From assembly GCA_026645635.1 (NCBI GenBank), contig JAPKMV010000127.1:1-8210 (forward strand): a DNA stretch of 8,210 nt. The letters are read 5' to 3'. This DNA comes from Caldilineaceae bacterium (GTDB lineage: Bacteria > Chloroflexota > Anaerolineae > Caldilineales > Caldilineaceae). Positions 1 to 5,939 of this stretch are shown in pieces (position 1 is the first letter of the stretch; the number at the start of each line of letters is the position of its first letter). Below the pieces are notes generated by a model. It was not told where the DNA came from, ran no database searches, and saw nothing but the letters and a program-made list of their open reading frames with translations. A program made the translations under genes and the position numbers.

Positions 1-111
1 ACTAGCTCTATCCGAGAGGCGATGCAGATGAGCAGAGTGGCGGGAACACCGCTCGCGGTGCTCAACACTCAGTATAAGTCTGCGAAAGGTGCATTTCAAG
101 CCTCAATTTGA
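1..111 (+). CDS. Possible C-terminal end of an unidentified protein
   Basis: Frame 1 is open from the first base of the window to a TGA at 109-111, giving 36 residues that end in GAFQASI. I do not recognise the family. An open stretch this short can occur by chance, so this is only a candidate 3' end of a gene lying outside the window. It stops 19 bases before the left inverted repeat at 131, which would fit a mobile segment inserted just behind a gene. A small self-complementary stretch (CACCGC/GCGGTG, 48-61) lies inside it. Confidence 0.25.
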   Translation, partial: TSSIREAMQMSRVAGTPLAVLNTQYKSAKGAFQASI

Positions 112-130
112 TCCTTGATCCCCAATAGCT

Positions 131-155
131 GTGACCGTTGACTTTGCACTGGAGT
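131..155 (+). repeat. Left inverted repeat of the 2-kb accessory segment
   Basis: The 25 bases beginning GTGACCGTTGACTTTGCA match the reverse complement of 2079-2103 at 23 of 25 positions. The pair faces inward and encloses about 1.97 kb of mosaic accessory DNA. I see no target-site duplication: the left flank ends in AATAGC and the right flank begins ACAACA. This looks like an old insertion sequence or miniature element end, with the family not identified. Confidence 0.7.
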
Positions 156-160
156 AACGT

Positions 161-669
161 GTGGTGCGTCACCTCTTCGGCTGGTCGTTCCGCACCGCCG
201 CAGGCACCCCCAAGCATATCGCCGATGTCCGCCGCGCCTCGGACGGTCAGACCCAACTCGTGGCCCGCCAGATTAACTACGGCCAACGCCACACCCGCTT
301 TGCACCGAGCGACTTCACGCTTGGTCCCGACGGTCTCACCTGTCCCAACAGCGTCACCACGACTCGCGCCTATCGCGCTGGCGGCGCCGATGGCTTCGAC
401 TACCGCTTCCTGGCCAGCGAATGTCACGGTTGCCCCCTCTGGGAACTCTGCCGCGACCCCAAAGCGCAGCCCGACAGCCATCGCACTGTCTTCATCTCCG
501 ACTACGCCCTGCTCCACGAACCGGACTTGCCTATCTCGACACACCGGCAGCCCAGGCCGATTTCTCCTTCCGCGCCAACATCGAACGTCACATCGCTGGT
601 CTCGCCCAGCACAACGGCGCTCGCAACGCCAAAATTGACGCCTATCTGTATGGCAGCCAGGAATCGTAG
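161..669 (+). pseudogene. Transposase fragment, IS1182-like DDE family, frameshifted
   Basis: The frame open from 161 reads a transposase-like segment. It contains FTLGPDGLTCPN, then a Cys cluster (CHGCPLWELC, about 417-455), then FISDYALLHE near 490-520. The similarity then moves to the next frame, which gives LAYLDTPAAQADF and NIERHIAGLAQHNGARNAK and ends at TAG 667-669. The break lies at about 515-527. The Cys-rich CPLxxxC stretch followed by a segment with a glutamate in NIERH is what I know from the C-terminal half of IS1182-family DDE transposases; that Glu is probably the third acidic catalytic residue. The N-terminal half with the two catalytic Asp is absent and the C-terminus is cut short, so this is a dead relic. 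The exact family is inferred from memory of motifs. Confidence 0.7.
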
Positions 670-691
670 CGAGATCCGTTGTACAATTCAT

Positions 692-757
692 GCGGCGGCG
701 CGGCGGCAGGTGCTGGGTCGGCTGCTGGCGTTGAATCATGCGCGGTACGCGGCCCCG
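692..757 (+). pseudogene. Possible relic of an adenine-methyltransferase C-terminus
   Basis: In the frame with codons starting at 692, the stretch AARRQVLGRLLALNHARYA reads cleanly. It resembles the conserved tail RRxVLxRLLALNxxRYAEEV that I associate with Eco57I-type/DISARM-type adenine DNA methyltransferases. Upstream it runs into the end of the transposase relic, and downstream the similarity stops before the hairpin at 827. At about 20 residues the match is short and could be chance. It gains some weight from the helicase relic of a defence type about 1.2 kb downstream. Nothing else is visible in 760-826. Confidence 0.3.
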
Positions 758-826
758 ATCCAGTGCATCTCAGCGCAGCTTGCGGTGGCAGATGCCGGTT
801 TCCCACCAGCGGAACAGTGGCGCGCC

Positions 827-898
827 CCAGCATTCCGGGAATGGGACAGAAGTAGTCCAGCAGCGGTAGCATCCTCTGTCCCATTCCCGGAATGCTGG
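827..898. repeat. 72-bp perfect hairpin element with 24-bp arms
   Basis: The left arm 827-850 (CCAGCATTCCGGGAATGGGA and four more bases) is the exact reverse complement of the right arm 875-898, with a 24-base spacer at 851-874. Each arm also contains its own small palindrome ATTCC-G-GGAAT. A related short hairpin follows at 941-956. Perfect arms in otherwise decayed DNA suggest a recent arrival or a maintained element: a REP/MITE-like repeat, or possibly a strong terminator-like stem without a T tract. It lies about 85 bases upstream of the toxin-antitoxin promoter. Confidence 0.8.
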
Positions 899-940
899 CA
901 ACAGACGACTTGCCGCATCCTGCCCCCACCTTGACGGAGA

Positions 941-956
941 CCCATTCGGAAATGGG
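941..956. repeat. Small hairpin related to the 72-bp element
   Basis: CCCATT (941-946) and AATGGG (951-956) pair around a CGGA loop. The sequence shares the CCCATTC...GGAATGGG theme with the arms at 827-898, so it may be a degenerate third copy. It ends 27 bases upstream of the -10 box of the toxin-antitoxin promoter, close enough to influence that promoter, but that role is speculative. Confidence 0.4.
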
Positions 957-979
957 AGACGGGCGAGTAGACGCGGGCA

Positions 980-988
980 TGCTATAAT
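980..988 (+). promoter_or_regulatory. Extended -10 promoter of the toxin-antitoxin operon
   Basis: TGC-TATAAT (980-988) is a consensus extended -10 element, which can work without a good -35, and none is visible 16-18 bases upstream. The predicted start of transcription is near 995, giving a leader of about 70 bases to the antitoxin ATG. A short inverted repeat (GCATG 977-981 / CATGC 993-997) straddles the -10 and could be the operator for autorepression by the antitoxin or the complex. That operator role is inference from how Phd/YefM operons are usually controlled. Confidence 0.6.
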
Positions 989-1065
989 AAGCCATGCTCT
1001 GTTCTCCGGTGACGCTGCGGTCAGCGGCGCCGAAACTGCTGGCGTAGGTGCCATAGGAGGTGACG

Positions 1066-1290
1066 ATGACACGGGTTTCAGCCGCCCAGGCCGTCAAAGA
1101 AATCGATAACCTGCTCAACCAGGTGCAACAAGGGCGCGATGTGGTGATCTTCAGCGCCAGCGGCGCAGCGTTCAAGCTGGTCGCCCTATCCCGCGCACCG
1201 CAGCCGCGCTTTGGCAGCGCCCAGGGGCAAGTCCGGATCGGGATGGACTTTGACGCGCCAATCGAAGGTTTCGAGGAATACATGCCGTGA
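1066..1290 (+). CDS. Type II antitoxin, Phd/YefM family
   Basis: This is a 74-residue protein beginning MTRVSAAQAVKEIDNLL. An AGGAGG at 1055-1060 sits 5 bases before the ATG at 1066, so I prefer that ATG over the in-frame GTG at 1060, which overlaps the Shine-Dalgarno sequence. The N-terminal half (S-AAQA--EI--LL---Q-G--VVI---G-A---LV) fits the Phd/YefM DNA-binding fold. The C-terminal tail, with G-VRIG-DFDAPIEGFEEYM, is the usual toxin-wrapping segment. It should neutralise the VapC-like toxin encoded immediately downstream and repress the shared promoter. The toxin GTG start overlaps this gene's TGA by 4 bases, as expected for coupled translation with antitoxin first. The gene looks intact although its surroundings are decayed. 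Confidence 0.9.
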   Translation: MTRVSAAQAVKEIDNLLNQVQQGRDVVIFSASGAAFKLVALSRAPQPRFGSAQGQVRIGMDFDAPIEGFEEYMP

Positions 1291-1670
1291 GAATTCTGCT
1301 CGATACCCATATCTTCCTGTGGTTCATTGCTGGCGATGCCAAACTGGATGACTACAGCCGTGAACTGATCGAGAATCCAGACAATGGACGCTACTTGAGC
1401 ATCGCCAGCATCTGGGAAATCACCATCAAATCGAGTCTGGGCAGATTGGACGTGCCCCTGCCTGTCAGTGCTCTCGTGCGTGACCATGTCTGGGCCAACG
1501 CGGTTGAACTTTTGGCGATCACTCCTGAGCATCTCGATGTGTTGCACAGTCTCCCCCATCACCACAAAGATCCGTTCGATCGCGTCATCATTGCTCAGGC
1601 GACGGGCGAGGGGATGGCATTGCTGGCCAAAGACAGTGCTTTCGGTGACTATGATGTCCAGTTGGTCTAG
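1287..1670 (+). CDS. PIN-domain ribonuclease toxin, VapC-like
   Basis: This 127-residue protein has a typical PIN-domain length. The acidic residues expected at the metal site are present: D6 in LLDTHIFLWF, E44 in SIWEITIK, D98 in DPFDRVIIAQA and D116 in LLAKDSAF. Such toxins cut RNA, often tRNA or rRNA, when freed from their antitoxin; the target here cannot be read from sequence. Translation starts at GTG 1287, in a GTGA overlap with the antitoxin stop. The subtype with WEI...IK and DPFDR is the one usually paired with Phd/YefM-type antitoxins rather than classical VapB. No lesion is visible, so the pair is probably functional and may stabilise this segment. A broken third ORF follows 17 bases after the stop. 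Confidence 0.92.
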   Translation: MRILLDTHIFLWFIAGDAKLDDYSRELIENPDNGRYLSIASIWEITIKSSLGRLDVPLPVSALVRDHVWANAVELLAITPEHLDVLHSLPHHHKDPFDRVIIAQATGEGMALLAKDSAFGDYDVQLV

Positions 1671-1687
1671 CAACCGGAGTAGCCAGT

Positions 1688-1886
1688 GTGACAACCCAAA
1701 TACTGCCCGCTCGTACAAACCATGTGGCGGATCGCCTGAACTGGGGTGCGCCGCACATTCAGGTCAACGTCGATCTTCAGGCTGAAGTGCTCAGTCCTAC
1801 CGTTGCGCGCCGCAAAGCCAATGATTAGCTCATGGAGACTGTAGGCAATCTATTGGGCGCAGAAACCCAAAGTTGGTGCTCGACGG
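1688..1886 (+). pseudogene. Broken third ORF behind the toxin-antitoxin pair, unknown family
   Basis: A GTG at 1688 with GGAG at 1676-1679 begins MTTQILPARTNHVADRLNW and continues through LSPTVARRKAND to an in-frame TAG at 1826-1828. The same frame then continues sensibly (LMETVGNLLGAE), so the TAG probably replaced a Trp codon (TGG to TAG). A further shift near 1868 would give ETxKLVLDG in the neighbouring frame. I have the impression of a small family of uncharacterised proteins with an RRKxNxWLxxxVGNLL core found next to PIN toxins in Chloroflexota and cyanobacteria, but I cannot name it. The distal half is missing: sequence resembling a helicase begins by about 1889. Confidence 0.5.
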
Positions 1887-1888
1887 CG

Positions 1889-2034
1889 CAGCAGCGCGTG
1901 CGTTCGCTCTACATCGAGCGCAAACGCCGCGGACAGCCCGCCGACCTCGCTGCCCTGGATACGCCTGCCAACCGCAGTTGATATCCCCCTTTCAGATGGC
2001 TTTCATCCTGCTCAATCTGCCGGCCATTACCGAC
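1889..2034 (+). pseudogene. DISARM DrmA-like helicase fragment, truncated and frameshifted
   Basis: From 1889 one frame reads QQRVRSLYIERKRRG, then ADLAALDTPANRS. After a TGA at 1979-1981 and a frame change in the C run at 1985-1989, the next frame reads SPFQMAFILLNLPAITD, ending at 2034. Large DUF1998-type helicases of the DISARM DrmA group have a segment of this kind (a basic RSLY...RRG stretch, then D-PxNRSW-PFQxAFILLNLPxLTD) just before the Walker A motif. The TGA falls where that family has Trp, so again TGG to a stop. The expected FPTGGGKTEAYLG Walker A segment is absent because the repeat-rich right end of the accessory segment begins at about 2040. About 48 residues survive. Identification is from recalled family motifs, not a search. 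Confidence 0.5.
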
Positions 2035-2041
2035 ATCCACG

Positions 2042-2103
2042 TGCAAATATCAAACCACTCCAGTGCAAAGATGATATCACTCTAATGCAAAGTCAACGGT
2101 CAC
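2042..2103 (-). repeat. Right end of the accessory segment: inverted repeat plus 22-bp period direct repeats
   Basis: The outer 25 bases (2079-2103) are the partner of the left inverted repeat at 131-155, with two mismatches. On the plus strand, boxes TGCAAAT (2042), TGCAAAG (2064) and TGCAAAG (2086) are spaced exactly 22 bases apart, and the CACTCYAR motif ahead of the box also recurs. Two helical turns between boxes is the arrangement expected of repeated protein-binding sites at a transposon end. The left end shows only one such box, so the ends are asymmetric or the left is truncated. Confidence 0.65.
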
Positions 2104-2113
2104 AACAACAAAA

Positions 2114-2145
2114 AACGAACGGCCCGCACGTGCGGGCCGTTCGTT
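2114..2145 (-). terminator. Rho-independent terminator of the tmRNA gene
   Basis: The 32 bases 2114-2145 form a perfect palindrome around GCACGTGC. Read on the minus strand, the stem is followed by TTTTTTGTTGTT (2115 down to 2104). It lies 3 bases beyond the tmRNA 3' end and 11 bases from the right end of the accessory segment. This suggests the segment inserted just behind the ssrA terminator. Confidence 0.88.
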
Positions 2146-2147
2146 CA

Positions 2148-2555
<408 letters not shown>

Positions 2556-2567
2556 AAAACTATTGCC

Positions 2568-2595
2568 ATTGTAGCACAGATGTACGCAGGTGCAA
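2568..2595 (-). promoter_or_regulatory. Promoter of ssrA
   Basis: On the minus strand, TTGCAC (2595-2590), a 16-base spacer and TACAAT (2573-2568) form a sigma-70-like promoter. The predicted start, near 2561, is about 6 bases ahead of the mature tmRNA 5' end, leaving a short leader for RNase P to remove. The promoter begins directly after the stop codon of the MFS gene (2597-2599). Confidence 0.65.
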
Positions 2596-2596
2596 G

Positions 2597-3814
2597 TTAG
2601 CGTTGCATTAGCGTTTTGGGGCCGGCGCGCCGGCTGCGCTGGCCGAACAGGAAAACGGTCGCGCCAATCAGCATCGACACACTGGCGAAGACAAAGACCG
2701 ACGCGCCGCCCGTCGCATCCCACAACAGCCCGCTGAGGATCGAACCGATGGCCCAGCCCAGCCCGCTCTGCGCGGCGCCGACCAATGACTGGCCGGTGGC
2801 GCGCAGGTGCGCGGGTGCGCTCTCATTGGCGTAGACCACGACCGCCATCCAGAAGCTGGCATAGAAAAGTCCCAGCGCCGGCATGGCCAGCAGAATGACC
2901 GTCGGCGAAGTGGCAATGGCTACGGTAAAGTAGACCGTGGCGAAACCCAGCAGCCCAAACACGATCAACTGGACGATGGAGAAGCGGCGCATGAGCCGCG
3001 CGCCCATGAACAGGATCGGCACTTCAAACAGGGCATTGAGGGCAAAGCCCAGCCCCACCTGCGCTTCCGTGCCGCCCAATGCCAGGATGCGCAGCCCGAT
3101 GAAGTTGATAAACGCCGCCGCACCGATCCCCATGAACACATTCATCACCGTGAAGGCCACGTAGTCCGGGCGGTTGAGCAGCCCGCGCACGCCCTCCACC
3201 AGACTGCCCTGCACGGGGATGCGGCTGACCGGCAGCAACAGGCTAAGCAGCGCACAGCCCACGGCCAGCAGCACGCCATGCACCACGAAGATCCATTCCA
3301 GATTGTCGCTGGTGAGCAGTTGCCCCATGCCGAAGCTGACAGCCAGAAAGCCGAGGCTGCCGAAGAGACGCTGACGACCATAGCTGGCGCCGGTGCGCTT
3401 CACCGCGTCCATCACTGCGCTGTCGAGCAGGGCCGGCACTGGCGTGCGAAAGAAGACCATGAGCACGATCGCCAGCAGCAGCAGCCAGAAGCCGTCGAGC
3501 CAGCCAAAGCTGAACGAGATCAACCCCGCCACCAGTGCGCAACAGGCCAGCACCACCTGGTGAATTTGCCAGCGGTCGGCAATCGCCCCCCAGAAGGGGT
3601 TGGCCGTCAACGCAATCAGTGGCGGAACGCTGGCGATCACGCCGATTTCCGCGCCGGAGAGACCGCGCTCCCGCAGATAGACATTGAAAAATGGCGCCAG
3701 CGCGCCCAACGCACCGAAGAAGCACAAATAGTAAAGTTTGGCCACCCAGAGCGAACTGCCCCGGTTGGACGACTCAGCGGCGACCAGCGGCAGCCGCAAC
3801 GTGAAATGACGCAT
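2597..3814 (-). CDS. Major facilitator superfamily transporter (MFS_1-like/LacY-NupG type)
   Basis: The protein has 405 residues from the ATG at 3814-3812 (MRHFTLRLPLVAAESS). The frame is open upstream to a TTG at 3898 but the extra residues are hydrophilic and unlike the family, so I use the ATG. An AGGAG stands upstream at a rather long distance (about 15 bases). About 12 hydrophobic segments are visible, e.g. LWVAKLYYLCFFGALGAL, FWLLLLAIVLMVFF and VILLAMPALGLFYASFW. The loop 2-3 signature appears as NPFWGAIADRW. The FFGALGALAPFFNVYLRERGLS start is typical of the MFS_1-like group that includes LacY and NupG relatives. It is probably a proton-coupled uptake or efflux carrier in the inner membrane; the substrate cannot be told. 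It stands alone, divergent from ppa, and may read into ssrA since no terminator is seen between them. Confidence 0.88.
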   Translation of the reverse strand: MRHFTLRLPLVAAESSNRGSSLWVAKLYYLCFFGALGALAPFFNVYLRERGLSGAEIGVIASVPPLIALTANPFWGAIADRWQIHQVVLACCALVAGLISFSFGWLDGFWLLLLAIVLMVFFRTPVPALLDSAVMDAVKRTGASYGRQRLFGSLGFLAVSFGMGQLLTSDNLEWIFVVHGVLLAVGCALLSLLLPVSRIPVQGSLVEGVRGLLNRPDYVAFTVMNVFMGIGAAAFINFIGLRILALGGTEAQVGLGFALNALFEVPILFMGARLMRRFSIVQLIVFGLLGFATVYFTVAIATSPTVILLAMPALGLFYASFWMAVVVYANESAPAHLRATGQSLVGAAQSGLGWAIGSILSGLLWDATGGASVFVFASVSMLIGATVFLFGQRSRRAGPKTLMQR

Positions 3815-3869
3815 AAAAAAACCGTTCAACTCCTGTCCAAACACCAGAATCTCGATTCCGTAATCGTTT

Positions 3870-3898
3870 ACAATACGCCCCCGTCGTCGATCATGCAA
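3870..3898 (-). promoter_or_regulatory. Candidate promoter of the MFS transporter gene
   Basis: On the minus strand TTGCAT (3898-3893), a 17-base spacer and TATTGT (3875-3870) give a weak sigma-70-like match. The leader to the chosen ATG would be about 50 bases. It is back to back with the ppa promoter starting at 3918. Confidence 0.35.
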
Positions 3899-3917
3899 GT
3901 TGGCGACCGGTTGCTGG

Positions 3918-3947
3918 TTGGTATTCTTGGCCTCAATCTGGCATAAT
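3918..3947 (+). promoter_or_regulatory. Candidate promoter of the ppa operon
   Basis: TTGGTA (3918-3923), an 18-base spacer and CATAAT (3942-3947) precede the ppa ATG by 52 bases. The -10 matches consensus at 5 of 6 and the -35 at 4 of 6. No other good candidate lies in the divergent 185-base region between the MFS start and ppa. Confidence 0.5.
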
Positions 3948-3999
3948 CTCGCCAGGTCATTTCATCATCATTCGTTATGCGAAGAGGCGCCGTTTACTT

Positions 4000-4617
4000 A
4001 TGTCAAATCGATTCCCGCCACCCTTCTATCGCTGGCGCCCGCACCCCTGGCACGGCCTCGAAATCGGGCCGAATCCGCCGGAGATCGTGCACGCCTATAT
4101 CGAGATCACACCGTTCGATCTCATCAAATATGAGATCGACAAAAAGACCGGCTATCTGCGGGTGGACCGCCCACAGCGCACCTCGTCGCAGCCGCCGGCG
4201 CTCTATGGCTTCATTCCCCGCACCTACTGCGACAAGCATGTGGCCGAACTCTCCGGCGTAGTGACCGAAGGCGACGGCGACCCGCTGGATATCTGCGTGC
4301 TGAGTGAACGCCCGGTCAACCGTTCCGAAGTGCTGCTCAATGCCCGCGTCGTCGGTGGGCTGTTTGCCAATGACGGCGGCGAGGCGGACGACAAGATCAT
4401 CGCCGTGCTGCAAAACGACAATGTGTGGGGCAGCGCCCGCGACATCTCCGACCTGCCCGAAGTGCTGGTGGAGCGCCTTCGCCACTATTTCGCCACCTAC
4501 AAAATGGTGCCAGGGCATGAGCCGCGTCTCACCGTCGATCGCGTCTACGGCCGCGACCATGCGCTCAAAGTCGTGGAAGCCGCCATGCAGGATTACTTCA
4601 CCGAGTATGGAGATTAA
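4000..4617 (+). CDS. ppa: Inorganic pyrophosphatase, family I (soluble)
   Basis: The 205-residue cytoplasmic enzyme hydrolyses pyrophosphate to phosphate, pulling biosynthetic reactions forward. The signature DGDPLDI is at residues 92-98, YGFIPRTYC at 69-77 and the downstream acidic-lysine site ADDKIIAVL at 129-137. These carry the Asp residues that hold the metal ions in this family. The N-terminus [22 protein letters not shown] matches the bacterial subgroup slightly longer than E. coli Ppa (175 aa). The ATG at 4000 is favoured because conserved sequence begins soon after it; the ribosome site is weak (GAAGAGG about 13 bases upstream). It is first in a three-gene operon: its last 11 bases overlap the next gene. 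Confidence 0.95.
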   Translation: MSNRFPPPFYRWRPHPWHGLEIGPNPPEIVHAYIEITPFDLIKYEIDKKTGYLRVDRPQRTSSQPPALYGFIPRTYCDKHVAELSGVVTEGDGDPLDICVLSERPVNRSEVLLNARVVGGLFANDGGEADDKIIAVLQNDNVWGSARDISDLPEVLVERLRHYFATYKMVPGHEPRLTVDRVYGRDHALKVVEAAMQDYFTEYGD

Positions 4618-5098
4618 CATCGAACGGGCGCGGCCAGAGCAGGCCGTGCGCCTGACCCAGATTGCCAGCGCCGCCAAGAGCTACTGGGGCTACCCAGCCG
4701 CATGGATCGACCTGTGGCACAATCAGCTCAACATCACGGCGCAGTACATTGCCGCCCAGGAAGTCTACGTGGCAGTGAACCGCGACGACGTGCTCGTGGG
4801 CTTCTACGCGCTGGAAGGCGCCGGCGATGTCTACCAGCTTGCCCACATGTGGGTGGAGCCGCACTCGCTGCGCACCGGCGTGGGCCGGCGCATGTTCCGT
4901 CATGCGCTTGGCCGCGCCGCGGAGCTGGGCGCCAAACGCATCGAGATCGAGTCCGACCCACACGCCGAAGGCTTCTACCATGCCATGGGCGCCGAAACCG
5001 TGGGCGAAGTCACCTACCAGTTGCACGGCGTGCCGCGCTGTCTGCCGCTGCTGGTCTACACCATCGGCATGCGCGCCGAGCGGAGCGGGATCTGGTGA
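4607..5098 (+). CDS. GNAT-family N-acetyltransferase
   Basis: This 163-residue protein covers a single GNAT domain. The acetyl-CoA pyrophosphate loop is [14 protein letters not shown] (residues 88-101), preceded by the beta-4 strand QLAHMWVEP (77-85). It is followed by [23 protein letters not shown] (108-130), the usual SDPxAExFYxxxGA end of the fold. The family moves acetyl groups from acetyl-CoA to an amine; the acceptor here is unknown. The N-terminal [14 protein letters not shown] pattern occurs in a common uncharacterised bacterial GNAT group. It starts inside ppa at ATG 4607 (11-base overlap) with no clear ribosome site of its own, which suggests translational coupling, and ends in a GTGA overlap with the methyltransferase. 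Confidence 0.92.
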   Translation: MEINIERARPEQAVRLTQIASAAKSYWGYPAAWIDLWHNQLNITAQYIAAQEVYVAVNRDDVLVGFYALEGAGDVYQLAHMWVEPHSLRTGVGRRMFRHALGRAAELGAKRIEIESDPHAEGFYHAMGAETVGEVTYQLHGVPRCLPLLVYTIGMRAERSGIW

Positions 5099-5715
5099 GC
5101 GCCGGCGCGGGCGTTGCCCATCGCACCCGCTGGGAAGCGCGCTACGCTGCTGGCCCCACGCCCTGGGACACCGGCCAGACCCCGCCCGAAGTGGTGGCGT
5201 TCTGGGCCAGCGGCCGCCTGCCGCCGCGCGGGCTGGCGCTGGACATCGGCTGCGGCCCAGGCACGAACGTCCGTTACCTGGCCGGGTTGGGACTCCGCGT
5301 GCTCGGCTTCGACATCGCCTACGCGCCCCTCCAGACCGGCGCGCATCGCCTGCAGCCGGCGGCGCCCGATCTGCATGGCTGGTTCATCCAGGCCGATGTG
5401 ACTCAACTGCCTCTGCATCAGGTGGGCGCAGCCTACGTGCTCGACCTGGGCTGTTCCCACGGGTTGCCGCCCCGCCTCCGGCCGGCCTATGCCCGCGGCA
5501 TCATCGACGCGCTGGCGCCGGGCGGCTACTTCCACTTGTACGGCTTCGATTACGTGGCGCGGCCGGAGGCGGAGGCCGAAGACCGTCACATGGGCTATCA
5601 CGACGGCGAAGTCGTCGCTCTCTTTGGCAGCGACCTGGAAATCGTCGAAATCGTGCAGGCAACGCCCGACCCCTACCCATGCCGCTGGTATCTGCTGCGC
5701 AAGCATCGTTCGTAG
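5095..5715 (+). CDS. Class I SAM-dependent methyltransferase
   Basis: The 206-residue protein starts at GTG 5095, sharing 4 bases (GTGA) with the preceding stop. The frame is open well upstream but those codons are out-of-frame shadow of the acetyltransferase. The SAM-binding motif I is LDIGCGPGTN (residues 49-58) and the acidic residue after beta-2 is D73 in LGFDIA. QADVTQLPL (99-107) and the APGGYFHLYGF strand (141-151) follow. The leading YAAGPTPWDTGQTPPEV and the LDLGCSHGLP segment recall the TPMT/TehB-like group that methylates small thiols or metalloids. That is a resemblance only, and the substrate is unknown. It is last in the ppa operon. No clear terminator is seen in the 224 bases that follow; a 6-bp stem (5870-5887) there has no T tract. 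Confidence 0.88.
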   Translation: MSAGAGVAHRTRWEARYAAGPTPWDTGQTPPEVVAFWASGRLPPRGLALDIGCGPGTNVRYLAGLGLRVLGFDIAYAPLQTGAHRLQPAAPDLHGWFIQADVTQLPLHQVGAAYVLDLGCSHGLPPRLRPAYARGIIDALAPGGYFHLYGFDYVARPEAEAEDRHMGYHDGEVVALFGSDLEIVEIVQATPDPYPCRWYLLRKHRS

Positions 5716-5939
5716 GCCAGGCTGACAACACGGCAGACCCCGTCAACTGTCCTGCTATCCTCCTGTCACATGCCACTGGCGCCAGGCGTCTGTTTCCAAG
5801 ATAATGGCCAATAGACGACGCAGCGACTGCAACCAGGCTGGAACATGGTGACGTTAGGATAACGCAGCCGCGACAGCAGCGTGTCGCAAGCGGACTCAAG
5901 TACAGTGCGAGATATGTTCCCAAGATCAGGAAGCTGACG

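Noticed and set aside
642..1718. Minus-strand open frame spanning the toxin-antitoxin pair
   Set aside because: It is antisense to two clear genes with known motifs and continues through the hairpin repeats. The apparent coding is a by-product of base composition.
1826..1828. TAG read through as pyrrolysine or suppressed stop
   Set aside because: The downstream part is itself frameshifted and truncated, so ordinary decay explains the stop better than recoding.
2042..2103. Possible CRISPR array because of regular spacing
   Set aside because: The conserved core is only about 7 bases at a 22-bp period in three copies, far below CRISPR repeat and spacer lengths. There are no cas genes, and it coincides with an inverted-repeat end.
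2807..3946. Long plus-strand open frame (about 379 codons) opposite the MFS transporter
   Set aside because: Its translation is rich in His, Gln, Arg and Asp with no recognisable domain. It mirrors the transporter codons, as expected for the antisense of a GC-rich membrane protein gene.
5716..5939. Search for a gene or terminator between the methyltransferase and hemD
   Set aside because: Only a 6-bp stem (5870-5875 with 5882-5887) and scattered short frames are seen. There is no ribosome site with a sensible frame, no T tract and no convincing promoter.
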